From contig JADJFA010000021.1 of NCBI GenBank assembly GCA_016708875.1, positions 1-64,000 of the forward strand: a stretch of 64,000 nt of DNA, in the 5' to 3' direction. Below the pieces are notes generated by a model. The model was not told the origin of the DNA. It was given only the letters and a program-made list of their open reading frames with translations, and did no database searches. The stretch is from Lewinellaceae bacterium. Lineage in GTDB: Bacteria > Bacteroidota > Bacteroidia > Chitinophagales > Saprospiraceae. Position numbers and translations under genes: made by a program. Below are positions 18,436 through 26,607 of the stretch, in pieces; positions within the stretch are counted from its first letter, which is position 1, and the number at the start of each line of letters is the position of its first letter.

Positions 18436-19671
18436 ATGCGATATTTACTATTCGTCCTTTTCCCAAGCATTTTGTTCTCTCAAACAGAGAACCAAGTCCT
18501 TGATCCTGATATTTGTACTGTTCAACTTTACTTGGCTGGCTCGCCCCTTTCGCAGCCAATCGTGAACCTGAAAACTAGCCCCAATGTGCTGGTGCTTGAA
18601 TTTGATCACCTGGGCGATCAACTTAAGGATTACAAACACTGCAACAGCGATTGGCAGCCCTCGGAACTGGACGAGAACGAATATTTGGATGGCTTTACTG
18701 AAGATCGAATTATTACGGTGGAAAACTCCTTCAACACGCTTGCCACCTATACCCATTACACACTTGGCCTTCCCAACCGGAATATCCGCTGGGTTCGTTC
18801 GGGTAACTATCTGCTCAATGTTTTTGATACAGAAGATGAGGATCGCCTAGTATTGGTGCGGCGGTTTATGGTGGTGGAACCTTTGTGGCGCATTGACGCA
18901 GAATTCGTCCGTACCGCCCAGGTGGAAAAACTGGACACCCATCACGAAATTGATTTTACCGTAGTGCCCAAAGGCGTCCGAATCTCAATGCCTCAAAACG
19001 ACGTAAAGGCTTTTGTGCTGCAAAACGGTCGTTGGGACAATGCCCTGGGGCCGCTCAAGCCCTACATCACACGGGGCGACAATCTGGTGTTCGACTATCA
19101 GGATCAGATTCTTTTCCCGGCAGGAAAGGAGTTCCGGTTTTTCGACATTCGGTCTTTTGATTACCGGGGAGAATACGTGAAAAACATTGTGGACAAGCCC
19201 ACTTACTTTGAAGTGACGCTCAAGCCAGATGAGTCACGGTTTGACCGGCCAGTTCTTTTTCGACCCGATGCCGATGGGCGTTTTGTCATTGAGAATCAGA
19301 ATGCTAACCAGACTTTGCTCCAGTGCGATTATGCCACGGTGCTTTTTTCAATAAAACAAAACCTCCCGCTTGACGACGCGGACGTATATGTGTTCGGCGA
19401 ACTGACAGACTGGCAACTAAAGCCCGAATTCAAGATGCAGTACGACGAAACTACGCAGGTCTACTGGTGCGACACCTGGCTCAAACAGGGTCTTTACAAT
19501 TATCAATATCTGGTAGTGGATCGAAATACTGGCAAACCCGATCTCGATGGGTTTGAGGGAAACTGGTATGCCACGACCAACCAATATACCATTTTGGTTT
19601 ATTTCCGGCCTTTTGGCGCGCGTTACGACCGATTGATGGGAGCAGTTACGGTGAATAGTAGTAGGCAGTAG
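18436..19671 (+). CDS. DUF5103 family secreted protein
   Basis: A 411-residue protein with a short signal peptide (MRYLLFVLFPSILFSQT). The central part (residues 100-200: HYTLGLPNRNIRWVRSGNYLLNVF, RRFMVVEPLWRIDAEFVR) and the C-terminal GxLTDWQLKPEFKMQYDETTQVYWCDTWLKQGLYNYQYLVVD match the DUF5103 family found widely in Bacteroidota; the end resembles an early-set carbohydrate-binding-like fold. Function unknown. It is 50 bp downstream of the pseudouridine synthase gene, on the same strand, and converges with a glycosyltransferase. Confidence 0.85.
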   Translation: MRYLLFVLFPSILFSQTENQVLDPDICTVQLYLAGSPLSQPIVNLKTSPNVLVLEFDHLGDQLKDYKHCNSDWQPSELDENEYLDGFTEDRIITVENSFNTLATYTHYTLGLPNRNIRWVRSGNYLLNVFDTEDEDRLVLVRRFMVVEPLWRIDAEFVRTAQVEKLDTHHEIDFTVVPKGVRISMPQNDVKAFVLQNGRWDNALGPLKPYITRGDNLVFDYQDQILFPAGKEFRFFDIRSFDYRGEYVKNIVDKPTYFEVTLKPDESRFDRPVLFRPDADGRFVIENQNANQTLLQCDYATVLFSIKQNLPLDDADVYVFGELTDWQLKPEFKMQYDETTQVYWCDTWLKQGLYNYQYLVVDRNTGKPDLDGFEGNWYATTNQYTILVYFRPFGARYDRLMGAVTVNSSRQ

Positions 19672-19720
19672 ATATGGGGCCTCGTCAATCAACCAAATCA
19701 TTTCTATCCGAGATATTGAA

Positions 19721-20911
19721 TTACTCCCCCGCCCGCTTCGCTTTCTCCCAAATTACCGTCTGTTTTCCACGCAGAAGCCGTACAAAGCCGGCGTACATTG
19801 CCCAGTTCATCAGGCAAAAATAGTAGGGTATGAATAGTGCTTTGACCTTCAATTTCCGTTGTTCCAAAAACCAGCCGGCCAAAGCGGCCAGGTAAAAAAG
19901 GGTTTGCGCCAGCAACAAAATTTGGTAGAAAAGACTTCCTTCAACAGCGATCAAGATATTGATTACCAATAAGATGGGCAGTAAAAGCGGCGCCAATGTC
20001 CACCGCAGCACCCGATGTGATATATATTGAAAACTCAGCACCCCATAGCGCAGCGGGTTGAGGAGCGGGGCGAGCCGCCATACCGCCTGCAAGCCCCCGG
20101 CAGCGATCCGGACTTTCCGTTTCATTTCTTCGGCCACTGAAGCGGAGGAGGCTTCTGCCGCCCAGGCTTCAGGCTCGTACTGCACCCTCCAGCCGCGTTG
20201 TGCGATCCGCATGGTAAGATAAAAATCCTCCACCAGTGTATCGGAAGGCACGGGTTCGTAACATTCCGTGCGGAATGCAAAGAGCTCACCAGCGGCACCG
20301 ACAACGGACCAAAGTTCTGCGTCCCACTTTTTTAAAAGGCTCTCGTATTTCCAATAGATGCCTTCGCCTGCGCTGCTCGCATCGTCTTTTTCTGCCATGG
20401 AAATCCTTTTTTCTCCTGCCACAGCCCCTACCTGCGGGTCAGCAAAATGACGGACAAGTTGGTGGATGGCCTCAGGGTTCACCAGCGTATTGGCATCGGT
20501 GCTGACCACTACTGGGCTTGCAATTTGCTGCATGGCACGTTGAAAAGCGGCGATTTTGCCGCGTCGTTCTGGTTGGTGAAGCAGGCTCCAGCGCAGGTCA
20601 GGAGGATAAGGATAGGTTCGTACAAGTTCGGCGCTGCGGTCGTCTGAGCCATCCGTCACGAAACAGAACTGAATGAGGTGCCGTGGGTAGTGGATTGCAA
20701 TGGAATTCTCAATTTTCCGACGCATCCAATCTTCCTCGTTGTAAGCGCAGACGACGAAACTAACTTCGGGGAGTTCGGCAGATTCGGGTTGATGAACAGG
20801 TTTAAACAAACGTTTGACACGCAAAAATGCCCACAATACAAGCCCATAGCCGAGGTATGCGTAGAAAATGAGGGCAAGCCCCGACCAAAAAACGATTTTG
20901 AGCACGCGCAA
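19721..20911 (-). CDS. family 2 glycosyltransferase, membrane-bound
   Basis: A 396-residue processive-type GT2. A TM segment at residues 4-25 precedes the GT-A domain: EVSFVVCAYNEEDWM (about 48-62), FVTDGSDDRS (about 84-93), VVSTDANTLV (DxD-like, about 133-142) and later VEDFYLTMRIAQRGWRVQYEPEA (ED motif, about 225-247). Two to three TM helices follow (about 295-385). These features fit enzymes that make or extend cell-surface polysaccharide. It is transcribed away from the exopolysaccharide genes that start at 21468 and may share their regulation. A TACCTTTG promoter box lies 15-22 nt upstream of its start. Confidence 0.9.
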   Translation of the reverse strand: MRVLKIVFWSGLALIFYAYLGYGLVLWAFLRVKRLFKPVHQPESAELPEVSFVVCAYNEEDWMRRKIENSIAIHYPRHLIQFCFVTDGSDDRSAELVRTYPYPPDLRWSLLHQPERRGKIAAFQRAMQQIASPVVVSTDANTLVNPEAIHQLVRHFADPQVGAVAGEKRISMAEKDDASSAGEGIYWKYESLLKKWDAELWSVVGAAGELFAFRTECYEPVPSDTLVEDFYLTMRIAQRGWRVQYEPEAWAAEASSASVAEEMKRKVRIAAGGLQAVWRLAPLLNPLRYGVLSFQYISHRVLRWTLAPLLLPILLVINILIAVEGSLFYQILLLAQTLFYLAALAGWFLEQRKLKVKALFIPYYFCLMNWAMYAGFVRLLRGKQTVIWEKAKRAGE

Positions 20912-20925
20912 AGGGTTTGAAGCGT

Positions 20926-20933
20926 CAAAGGTA
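20926..20933 (-). promoter_or_regulatory. TAnnTTTG -7 box for the glycosyltransferase gene
   Basis: The minus strand reads TACCTTTG, a full match to the -7 consensus, about 15 nt upstream of the ATG at 20911, predicting a very short leader. Confidence 0.5.
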
Positions 20934-21467
20934 AAGCGAGGGTTTGCTGGATAGTTGCATCCTAGTAAAATTGGGCTATTTGCGCTGGGTATTTTTCCCT
21001 TTTCTATAGTTTAACTAAAAAGACAAATAGATGTCTATTGGGGTTCAAAAAACTGATAAAGAGGCGATTATCCATTTTATTAACTAGAATTCCATAATAA
21101 TTGCAATACCTGTGGGACTAGAAATTAGCTTGGTGAATCTTCCTTTTTTGCAAACGGCATTATCTTTGTTTCATACAGTGTGTAGTTGAATATGTGAATC
21201 TTACAAATTTCATCTGGAACTGTGTAATACCTGAATGCTTCTAAGTGCTCACCTTTGTACGGTCAAATAGTGCTTATTCGACTCAAGTATTTCAAAACCT
21301 CCCAGGTTTTAATCCTTACCTCCGCAAATTTATGTGTGAGGTATTCTTTTGTGTGTAGATTAATCCCCCCTTCTGTAGATACAACTGTTTGCTAAACAGC
21401 AGCAAACGCTTTTTGGCACACCCTAATGTGTGGTGGGCCTAATCATTGACCAAACATCGATTACATT
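20934..21467. other. AT-rich intergenic region between divergent polysaccharide genes
   Basis: About 530 bp without an ORF of note, AT-rich compared with neighbours. It contains TATCTTTG at 21161-21168 (a -7 match on the plus strand, about 300 nt before the response regulator), which would leave a long leader. No clear operator repeat or riboswitch is visible. Its length suggests a regulatory region for the locus. Confidence 0.4.
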
Positions 21468-21839
21468 ATGAGCAGAAGGTTACTTCTTGTTGAAGACCAT
21501 GATGGTCTTCGCCGGATTATTGGCAATTTTCTTTCCGAAAATTTTGATGTCGTAGGGGCTAAAAATGGCCTTGAAGCCATGAGTTGGCTTAGCAAAGGCG
21601 TGATGCCCGATATTATCGTCACCGACACTACCATGCCGGAGATAGACGGTGCTGCCTTGCTTTCTAATTTGCGTTGCAGCGGTCTGTGGGCCGATATCCC
21701 AGTGGTGGTGCTTGGTAGCGGGAATACAGACGAGGGTGCCGAAGAACACCGATATAGGATGCTCGGCGCCTACGAATACTTCGCCAAACCCTTCAGTCCC
21801 ACCAGACTCCAGGATCGGCTGATGGATATCATCGGCTGA
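21468..21839 (+). CDS. single-domain response regulator
   Basis: A 123-residue stand-alone receiver domain (CheY-like). The acid pair is E9-D10, the phosphoacceptor is D53 in IIVTDTTMPEIDG, and the conserved Lys is K107 in YFAKPFSP; the Thr/Ser position falls near LGSG (82-85). All key residues are present, so it is probably phosphorylated by a histidine kinase encoded elsewhere. It has no output domain. It lies 46 bp upstream of a sugar transferase that itself carries a degenerate receiver, suggesting that it controls polysaccharide production by protein contact. Confidence 0.9.
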   Translation: MSRRLLLVEDHDGLRRIIGNFLSENFDVVGAKNGLEAMSWLSKGVMPDIIVTDTTMPEIDGAALLSNLRCSGLWADIPVVVLGSGNTDEGAEEHRYRMLGAYEYFAKPFSPTRLQDRLMDIIG

Positions 21840-21885
21840 CAGACAGGGACAAACTCAACAAACACCGATTTACTTAATTTTAATC

Positions 21886-23001
21886 ATGCATCCCAACCCG
21901 CACACTTCCGATTACAAGCTCGCTACAATGCGAGAACTACTCTTTGTTGGCTTTGACCAAAGTTTTGATTCCAGCATACAAAACTTCCCGTATCAAAGCA
22001 CAACCTACCAATATTCCATTGAAAAAAACGGCTTCCGCGCCTTTTTATGGCTGGGAAAGCGTGTAGGGGAGCTTGCTACCTACAACTTGCCTTATGCGGT
22101 TTTGTGTGATCTCGACTGGCTCATCAGCGACCACTTTCGGCTCGCACAACAAATGGCCGCCGACCCCGATCTCTGCTCTGTACCGCTCGTGGTGTTCACC
22201 CACAAAGGGAAACCTGCCAACAAAACTGCCCTTTCTGCAAATGGCATAGACGATTGCTACACCGTCCCGGTGGATTGGAAAATGTTGGAAAGCCGCTTGG
22301 CTTTCCTAAACCAATACAAACCCCAGGTTCTAGAAACCGGCAACCGGGTAAAGCCTGAAAGTTTTGGTTTCCGTATCCCATTTGGGAAACGCATTTTTGA
22401 CCTTGTAGGTGCTGCTTTAGGTATCGTGCTCACATCCTGGATTTGGATGCCCGTAATGTTGGCAATTTGGCTTGAATCAAAAGGCCCAGTTGTGTACAAG
22501 TCAAAACGAGTAGGCTCTGGTTATCAGGTTTTTGAATTCTTGAAACTCCGTTCGATGTATGCCGGCGCTGAGGAGCAATTAATAGAGATGCAGCACCTCA
22601 ACCAATACCCAAACGGAACTTCGAGCGGCAAACCTATTTTTGTTAAAATTGCTCAAGACCCACGCATTACACGTGTAGGGAAGTTTATCCGGAAATATAG
22701 TATAGATGAACTGCCGCAACTCATCAACGTTCTGCGCGGCGAGATGTCGCTCGTTGGAAACCGCCCGCTGCCGCTCTATGAAGCAGAAACGCTTACCCGC
22801 GACGAATGGAGCGCTCGTTTTCTTGCGCCGGCAGGCATCACGGGGCTGTGGCAAATTTCAAAGAGGAGCCAGCCCGATATGACTGCCGAGGAACGCATCG
22901 GTCTTGACATTGCTTATTCTCAAGAAAAATATTCTGTATTGGCCGACCTTAAAATAGTGCTAAAAACCTTCCGTGCATTTGTGCAAAAGGAGGATGTTTG
23001 A
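21886..23001 (+). CDS. undecaprenyl-phosphate sugar transferase with degenerate receiver domain
   Basis: A 371-residue protein. The C-terminal half (about 164-371) is a bacterial sugar transferase: KRIFDLVGAALGIVLTSWIWMPVMLAIWLESKGPVVYKSKRVG (one TM helix), FEFLKLRSMY, KIAQDPRITRVGKFIRKYSIDELPQLINVLRGEMSLVGNRP and the end GLWQISKRSQ. It would place the first sugar phosphate on undecaprenyl phosphate. In place of the usual multi-TM N-terminus, residues about 16-145 look like a receiver: LPYAVLCDLDW (D75 at the phosphoacceptor place), VPLVVFTHKG, and GIDDCYTVPVDWKMLESRL where the conserved Lys is Val127. A pseudo-receiver is the simplest reading. It directly follows the intact response regulator. 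Confidence 0.9.
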   Translation: MHPNPHTSDYKLATMRELLFVGFDQSFDSSIQNFPYQSTTYQYSIEKNGFRAFLWLGKRVGELATYNLPYAVLCDLDWLISDHFRLAQQMAADPDLCSVPLVVFTHKGKPANKTALSANGIDDCYTVPVDWKMLESRLAFLNQYKPQVLETGNRVKPESFGFRIPFGKRIFDLVGAALGIVLTSWIWMPVMLAIWLESKGPVVYKSKRVGSGYQVFEFLKLRSMYAGAEEQLIEMQHLNQYPNGTSSGKPIFVKIAQDPRITRVGKFIRKYSIDELPQLINVLRGEMSLVGNRPLPLYEAETLTRDEWSARFLAPAGITGLWQISKRSQPDMTAEERIGLDIAYSQEKYSVLADLKIVLKTFRAFVQKEDV

Positions 23002-23032
23002 GTTAGGCTTGTGTGTTTAGAGCTGAGCGTTT

Positions 23033-23944
23033 ATGGTTTCCATTATCACCGTCAATTACAACGAAACAGCAACAACCTGTGCCTTGCTCGACAGCATCAA
23101 AAGGCAAGGCTACCGCGACGTGGAAGTGTTGGTCGTGGACAATGCCAGCCGGGAAAACCCCACTTCCATTTTTCAAGTTCAATACCCGGAGGTAAAATTT
23201 ATTCGAAGCGAGCAAAACCTTGGCTTTGCCGGGGGGAATAACCTTGCGCTCCCCTTGGCTCGGGGCGAATATCTTTTTTTTGTCAACAACGATGCTGAAA
23301 TAGCGTCTGGCTGTATTGAGCAACTATTACAACACTTTGAATCTGAACCGAATACCGGGATCGTTAGTCCCTTAATTTGTTATTACCCACAAGCCGGGAC
23401 TGACGGAACAACCCCTACTCCCATTGTTCAATATGCTGGAATGACTCCTTTATCCGCCTTCACAGGCCGAAACTACACCCTAGGTGAGCGCGAACCAGAC
23501 CATGGGCAGTTTGCCAAGCCAAGCCAGACTGCCTATGCCCACGGCGCGGCTATGATGGTACCCCGAAAAGTACTGGAGCAAGTTGGCTCGATGTGGGAAG
23601 GGTTTTTCTTGTACTACGAAGAATTGGACTGGTGCGAGCGCATCCGTCGGTCGGGCTTTGAGGTTTGGGTGGAGCCACAAGCCCGGGTTTGGCACAAAGA
23701 AAGCCTTACCCTCAACAAAATGGGAACGACCAAAACCTACTATCTTACACGCAACCGAATACTTTTTATGCGCCGCAACTTTGGGGGCTGGAGGCTGCTG
23801 GTGTTTTTCGCTTTTTTGATTTTTGTCACCCTGCCTAAAAATGGCCTCGTCTATATTTTGAAAGGCGAATTTGAAAACTTGAATGCGTTTTGGAAGGGCA
23901 TTTTTTCAGGGATTAAATCATCAACCAACTTTCCGAAAGTTTAA
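23033..23944 (+). CDS. family 2 glycosyltransferase (rhamnosyltransferase-like)
   Basis: A 303-residue GT2 of the WbbL/rhamnosyltransferase type: MVSIITVNYNETATT (residues 1-15), EVLVVDNASRENP (about 35-47), FIRSEQNLGFAGGNN (about 57-71), YLFFVNNDAEI (the DxD-like NND, about 80-90), the acceptor region YAHGAAMMVPRKVLEQVG and the conserved FFLYYEELDWCERIRRSGFEVW. It is soluble or loosely membrane-bound (one hydrophobic segment near 255-275, LLVFFAFLIFVTLP). It sits 31 bp after the sugar transferase and 26 bp before another GT2, forming one operon for a surface polysaccharide. Confidence 0.92.
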   Translation: MVSIITVNYNETATTCALLDSIKRQGYRDVEVLVVDNASRENPTSIFQVQYPEVKFIRSEQNLGFAGGNNLALPLARGEYLFFVNNDAEIASGCIEQLLQHFESEPNTGIVSPLICYYPQAGTDGTTPTPIVQYAGMTPLSAFTGRNYTLGEREPDHGQFAKPSQTAYAHGAAMMVPRKVLEQVGSMWEGFFLYYEELDWCERIRRSGFEVWVEPQARVWHKESLTLNKMGTTKTYYLTRNRILFMRRNFGGWRLLVFFAFLIFVTLPKNGLVYILKGEFENLNAFWKGIFSGIKSSTNFPKV

Positions 23945-23970
23945 AACTTTCGGAAAGTTCTCGACGCGCC

Positions 23971-25293
23971 ATGAACCTCTTGTTCGCTTTAATTTGCCTC
24001 CTTATCGTCTTGCAACTCGTGTACCCATTTGTCACGGTGTTGTTTGCGCAGTTATTTGGGAATGAAAGACATGCACTGAAACTGATCGCCAATTTACCCG
24101 CTGTAGCCTATGCGAAGGAGGGTTACCAATCCACCAATTTACCCGCCGTAGCCAAAGCGAAGGAGGGTCAACCAATCTACCAATTTACCAATCACCATTA
24201 CGCCTGCATCATCACCGCGTACCGCAATGCCGCCATTGCCCTCCCTCTAGTCGAATCCCTCCTCCAACAAACGCACCAAAACCTGACGATATACCTCGTA
24301 GCCGATGAATGCCCCGATTTTGATTTCAACATTTCTGACAAGCGTTTTGTGCTCCTCCGCCCCAGCGAACCACTCCGACTAAAAGCCAAGAGCCTCCTCC
24401 ACGCCATCGAAAATTTTCAGATCCAGCACGATTATATAGCAGTATTCGATGCAGATAATCTGGCCCATCCGCAGTTTTTGAAGGAGATAGATCACTTTGC
24501 CATTTTGGGTTTTCGATGCGTACAAGGACAGCGCCTTGCCAAAAACCTTGACCCCACTTATGCCGCGCTCGACAGCATGGGTGAGCATTACAAAAACTAC
24601 ATCGAGCGGGAAGTTCCATTCCGATTGGGAGGATCGGCGGTCATCAGCGGTTCTGGCATGGCCACCGAAACTTCCCTTTACATGGCCTACTTAGCCAGCC
24701 CGGAAATTGAGCAAGGCAAGGAGCAGGGAAAGAAAATGTTGCAAGAGGACAAGATTCTCCAAAACTTCCTGCTTCGAGATGGTAATCATATCGCTTATGC
24801 CCGCCAAGCCATCGTGTATGATGAGAAAGTAGAAACCGGTGAAGCCGTAGAAACGCAACGCAGCCGATGGCTTTTTTCCTATTTCCAAAATGTACCCAAT
24901 GCGCTGGGCATCCTTCGGCGAGGGTTTGCAAGGTTGAATTTTAACCAACTGTATTTTGGGTTTGTCACGCTTGCGTTGCCTATGTTCATCCAATTAGGTC
25001 TGGCCGTAGGTTTAGCAGTAGTAGCGATTTTTATTGAGCCGATATGGAGTGCCATATTGCTAGCCGCCCTCGCCGTTTTCTCCCTGAATATCTTGTGGTC
25101 GCTCCGCCTGGATGGTGCTCCGCCAGAGGTGTGGAGGGCGTTGTGGCAGGTCCCGAAATTCTTGCTGCGGCAGTTAGTGGCGCTATTCAAAATGCGCGAC
25201 CCGAACAAACATTTCAAGCATACCGAACATCGGAAGATCGTATCGGTGGACGAAGTAGTGGGCAAAAGTCCTGAGCCCAATCGGAAATCTTGA
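23971..25293 (+). CDS. family 2 glycosyltransferase with repeat-encoded insertion
   Basis: A 440-residue membrane GT2 ending the exopolysaccharide operon. TM1 is at residues 2-26. The catalytic domain starts at HYACIITAYRNAAIALPLVESLL (about 75-97), with DADNLAHPQFL (about 163-173), GSAVISGSGMAT and a Q-x-x-R-W motif (ETQRSRWLFSY, about 295). C-terminal TM helices cover about 325-380. Between TM1 and the catalytic domain, residues about 41-75 are encoded by two copies of the dispersed TTTACCCGCC...GAAGGAGGG repeat plus ACCAATC words, reading as NLPAVAYAKEG then NLPAVAKAKEG, 15 codons apart. The core enzyme is otherwise intact. Confidence 0.88.
   Translation: MNLLFALICLLIVLQLVYPFVTVLFAQLFGNERHALKLIANLPAVAYAKEGYQSTNLPAVAKAKEGQPIYQFTNHHYACIITAYRNAAIALPLVESLLQQTHQNLTIYLVADECPDFDFNISDKRFVLLRPSEPLRLKAKSLLHAIENFQIQHDYIAVFDADNLAHPQFLKEIDHFAILGFRCVQGQRLAKNLDPTYAALDSMGEHYKNYIEREVPFRLGGSAVISGSGMATETSLYMAYLASPEIEQGKEQGKKMLQEDKILQNFLLRDGNHIAYARQAIVYDEKVETGEAVETQRSRWLFSYFQNVPNALGILRRGFARLNFNQLYFGFVTLALPMFIQLGLAVGLAVVAIFIEPIWSAILLAALAVFSLNILWSLRLDGAPPEVWRALWQVPKFLLRQLVALFKMRDPNKHFKHTEHRKIVSVDEVVGKSPEPNRKS
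24091..24195. repeat. two in-frame copies of the dispersed element inside a GT2 gene
   Basis: Copies at 24091-24122 and 24136-24167 (32 nt each, four mismatches) are spaced exactly 45 nt apart and followed by ACCAATC-type words to about 24195. All keep the reading frame. Confidence 0.85.
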
Positions 25294-25510
25294 TTGTTCT
25301 AAATTATCCCAAATCTTGCCTTGGCTTTTTAGCCGAGCACTGCTTTTCCTCCATTTTTCTTGCAAAAAATATTTTTTGAAAAAAAAATGACTTTGCACCC
25401 AACCGCATTGTTTGGCATTGCGTATATGATTGTGAAAAAAAGTTTGCAAAACGCTTGCTTTTTCCAATTAAAAAATCTTACTTTGACCCATTAAAAATAG
25501 GAGGTTCGCC

Positions 25511-25945
25511 ATGACAACTAAACGCTTTCCTTTCGCAATTATCCTCATCACCTCCCTTGCTGTCTCCATTTCTGCGCAAACGACGGCAGGGAAAACATTC
25601 ACCAAGGCTTTCAACATTGATGGCAAAGGCACACTCCGGCTTGAACTCCCAGGCGCCATTGACCTGAAAGTGTGGGATAGTCCCAGTGTCCGTTTTGAAA
25701 TCAGTGTCAGCCTGCCTACTGGCAACGGGCCTATGCTGAACGAACTTGCCAACATCGGTCGCTATAATCTATCCTCAAAAGTAGATGGCGACGCGCTCGT
25801 GATCACCGCCCCTAATTTACAGAAACAATTGAAAGTGAAAGGTCAAGAGTTCAAGGAGACGCTCACTTTTGTAGTCTATGTGCCAAAAGACATACAAATT
25901 GAAATGTTGCCGAGTACTACCACCTTGGCAGACGCTAAAAAATGA
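25511..25945 (+). CDS. small secreted protein, paralogue of the gene at 26068
   Basis: A 144-residue protein with a signal peptide (MTTKRFPFAIILITSLAVSISAQ). The rest is beta-rich: FNIDGKGTLRLELPGAIDLKVWDSPSVRFEISVSL, then MLNELANIGRYNLSSKVDGDALVITAP. The pattern (a strand-rich domain measuring 'norm' and a projection of values) is reminiscent of the adhesin-like GIN/DUF4097 families, but no firm match is recognised. The start at ATG 25511 has an AGGAGG ribosome-binding site eight bases upstream (25499-25504), unusually strong for this window. A terminator at 25989-26023 separates it from its paralogue. Confidence 0.7.
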   Translation: MTTKRFPFAIILITSLAVSISAQTTAGKTFTKAFNIDGKGTLRLELPGAIDLKVWDSPSVRFEISVSLPTGNGPMLNELANIGRYNLSSKVDGDALVITAPNLQKQLKVKGQEFKETLTFVVYVPKDIQIEMLPSTTTLADAKK

Positions 25946-25988
25946 GGTTAATACCCTTGGTTTTCTACTTAATAAATTGATAAGGCAA

Positions 25989-26023
25989 TGTGCCCGAGCG
26001 TGTTTGCGTTCGGGCATTTTTTT
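25989..26023 (+). terminator. rho-independent terminator between the paralogous genes
   Basis: A stem TGCCCGA...TCGGGCA with flanking CG pairs is followed by seven T's (26017-26023). It stands 43 bp after the stop of the first gene. Confidence 0.85.
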
Positions 26024-26067
26024 GTTTGGCTTCTTGGGCCGACCTTTGCCCAAAATTTTTTAGGAAC

Positions 26068-26505
26068 ATGAAACTACCCCATTTGCAAACGCTGTTTATT
26101 TTACTGGCTTTCAACACCCTTGCCAAAGCCCAGATGGAACGCACCATGTACCAGGTATTTGAGGTGGATTCTGCCCAAACGGTACAATTTGAGGTAGCAG
26201 GCGAATATGAGGTGCTCGAATGGGCCGGCAATTCGATTCTGGTAGAAACCAACGTACAGATTTGGGATGCTTCGCGCGAAATACTCGCTGAGCTGATCAA
26301 AATTGGCCGCTATGACCTCGTCACGGATTCGTCTACAGTCCCTAACCCCAAGCAGATCAGGATTTATACAAAAAATATTGATCGAAAACCCATCAAACGC
26401 CTTGATGGTCAAAAATGCCTCGAGATTGCGGTTACCAAAATATTTATACCGGACACCTTTTACATTTCTGAAGACAAGCAGCGGCTGACGCGTAAAGGGG
26501 GCTAG
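26068..26505 (+). CDS. small secreted protein, paralogue of the gene at 25511
   Basis: A 145-residue protein starting at ATG 26068 (TAGGAA five bases upstream) with a signal peptide (MKLPHLQTLFILLAFNTLAKA). It shares the order of elements with the upstream gene: a strand pair ending EYEVLEWAGNSILVETNVQIW, then ILAELIKIGRYDLVTD matching MLNELANIGRYNLSSK, and a final segment VTKIFIPDTFYISEDKQ matching FVVYVPKDIQIEMLPS. Function is not recognised. Overall similarity is low except for the IGRY block, so the duplication is old. Downstream lies an AGTAGCA-type hairpin. Confidence 0.7.
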   Translation: MKLPHLQTLFILLAFNTLAKAQMERTMYQVFEVDSAQTVQFEVAGEYEVLEWAGNSILVETNVQIWDASREILAELIKIGRYDLVTDSSTVPNPKQIRIYTKNIDRKPIKRLDGQKCLEIAVTKIFIPDTFYISEDKQRLTRKGG

Positions 26506-26568
26506 TAGCAAGTAAAAAGTTTTAAGTAGCAAGTAACATGCTACTTGTTACTTTGTACTTGCTACTAT
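26502..26568. repeat. heptad-periodic hairpin with AGT core
   Basis: Units AGTAGCA, AGTAAAA, AGTTTTA, AGTAGCA, AGTAACA occur at a strict 7-nt period, followed by the reverse-complement set (CTACTTGTTACTTTGTACTTGCTACT). It begins at the stop codon of the 26068 gene. Confidence 0.85.
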
Positions 26569-26607
26569 AACTTATTCTTTCCCGATAAAAACGGGACACA
26601 AAACATT

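Noticed and set aside
20934..21467. Riboswitch or small RNA in the long spacer before the response regulator
   Set aside because: No conserved aptamer-like structure or terminator could be recognised by eye.
24091..24195. CRISPR-like array (two similar 32-nt repeats with a 13-nt spacer)
   Set aside because: There are only two copies, the spacer is too short, no cas genes are present, and the unit is a dispersed element found singly elsewhere.
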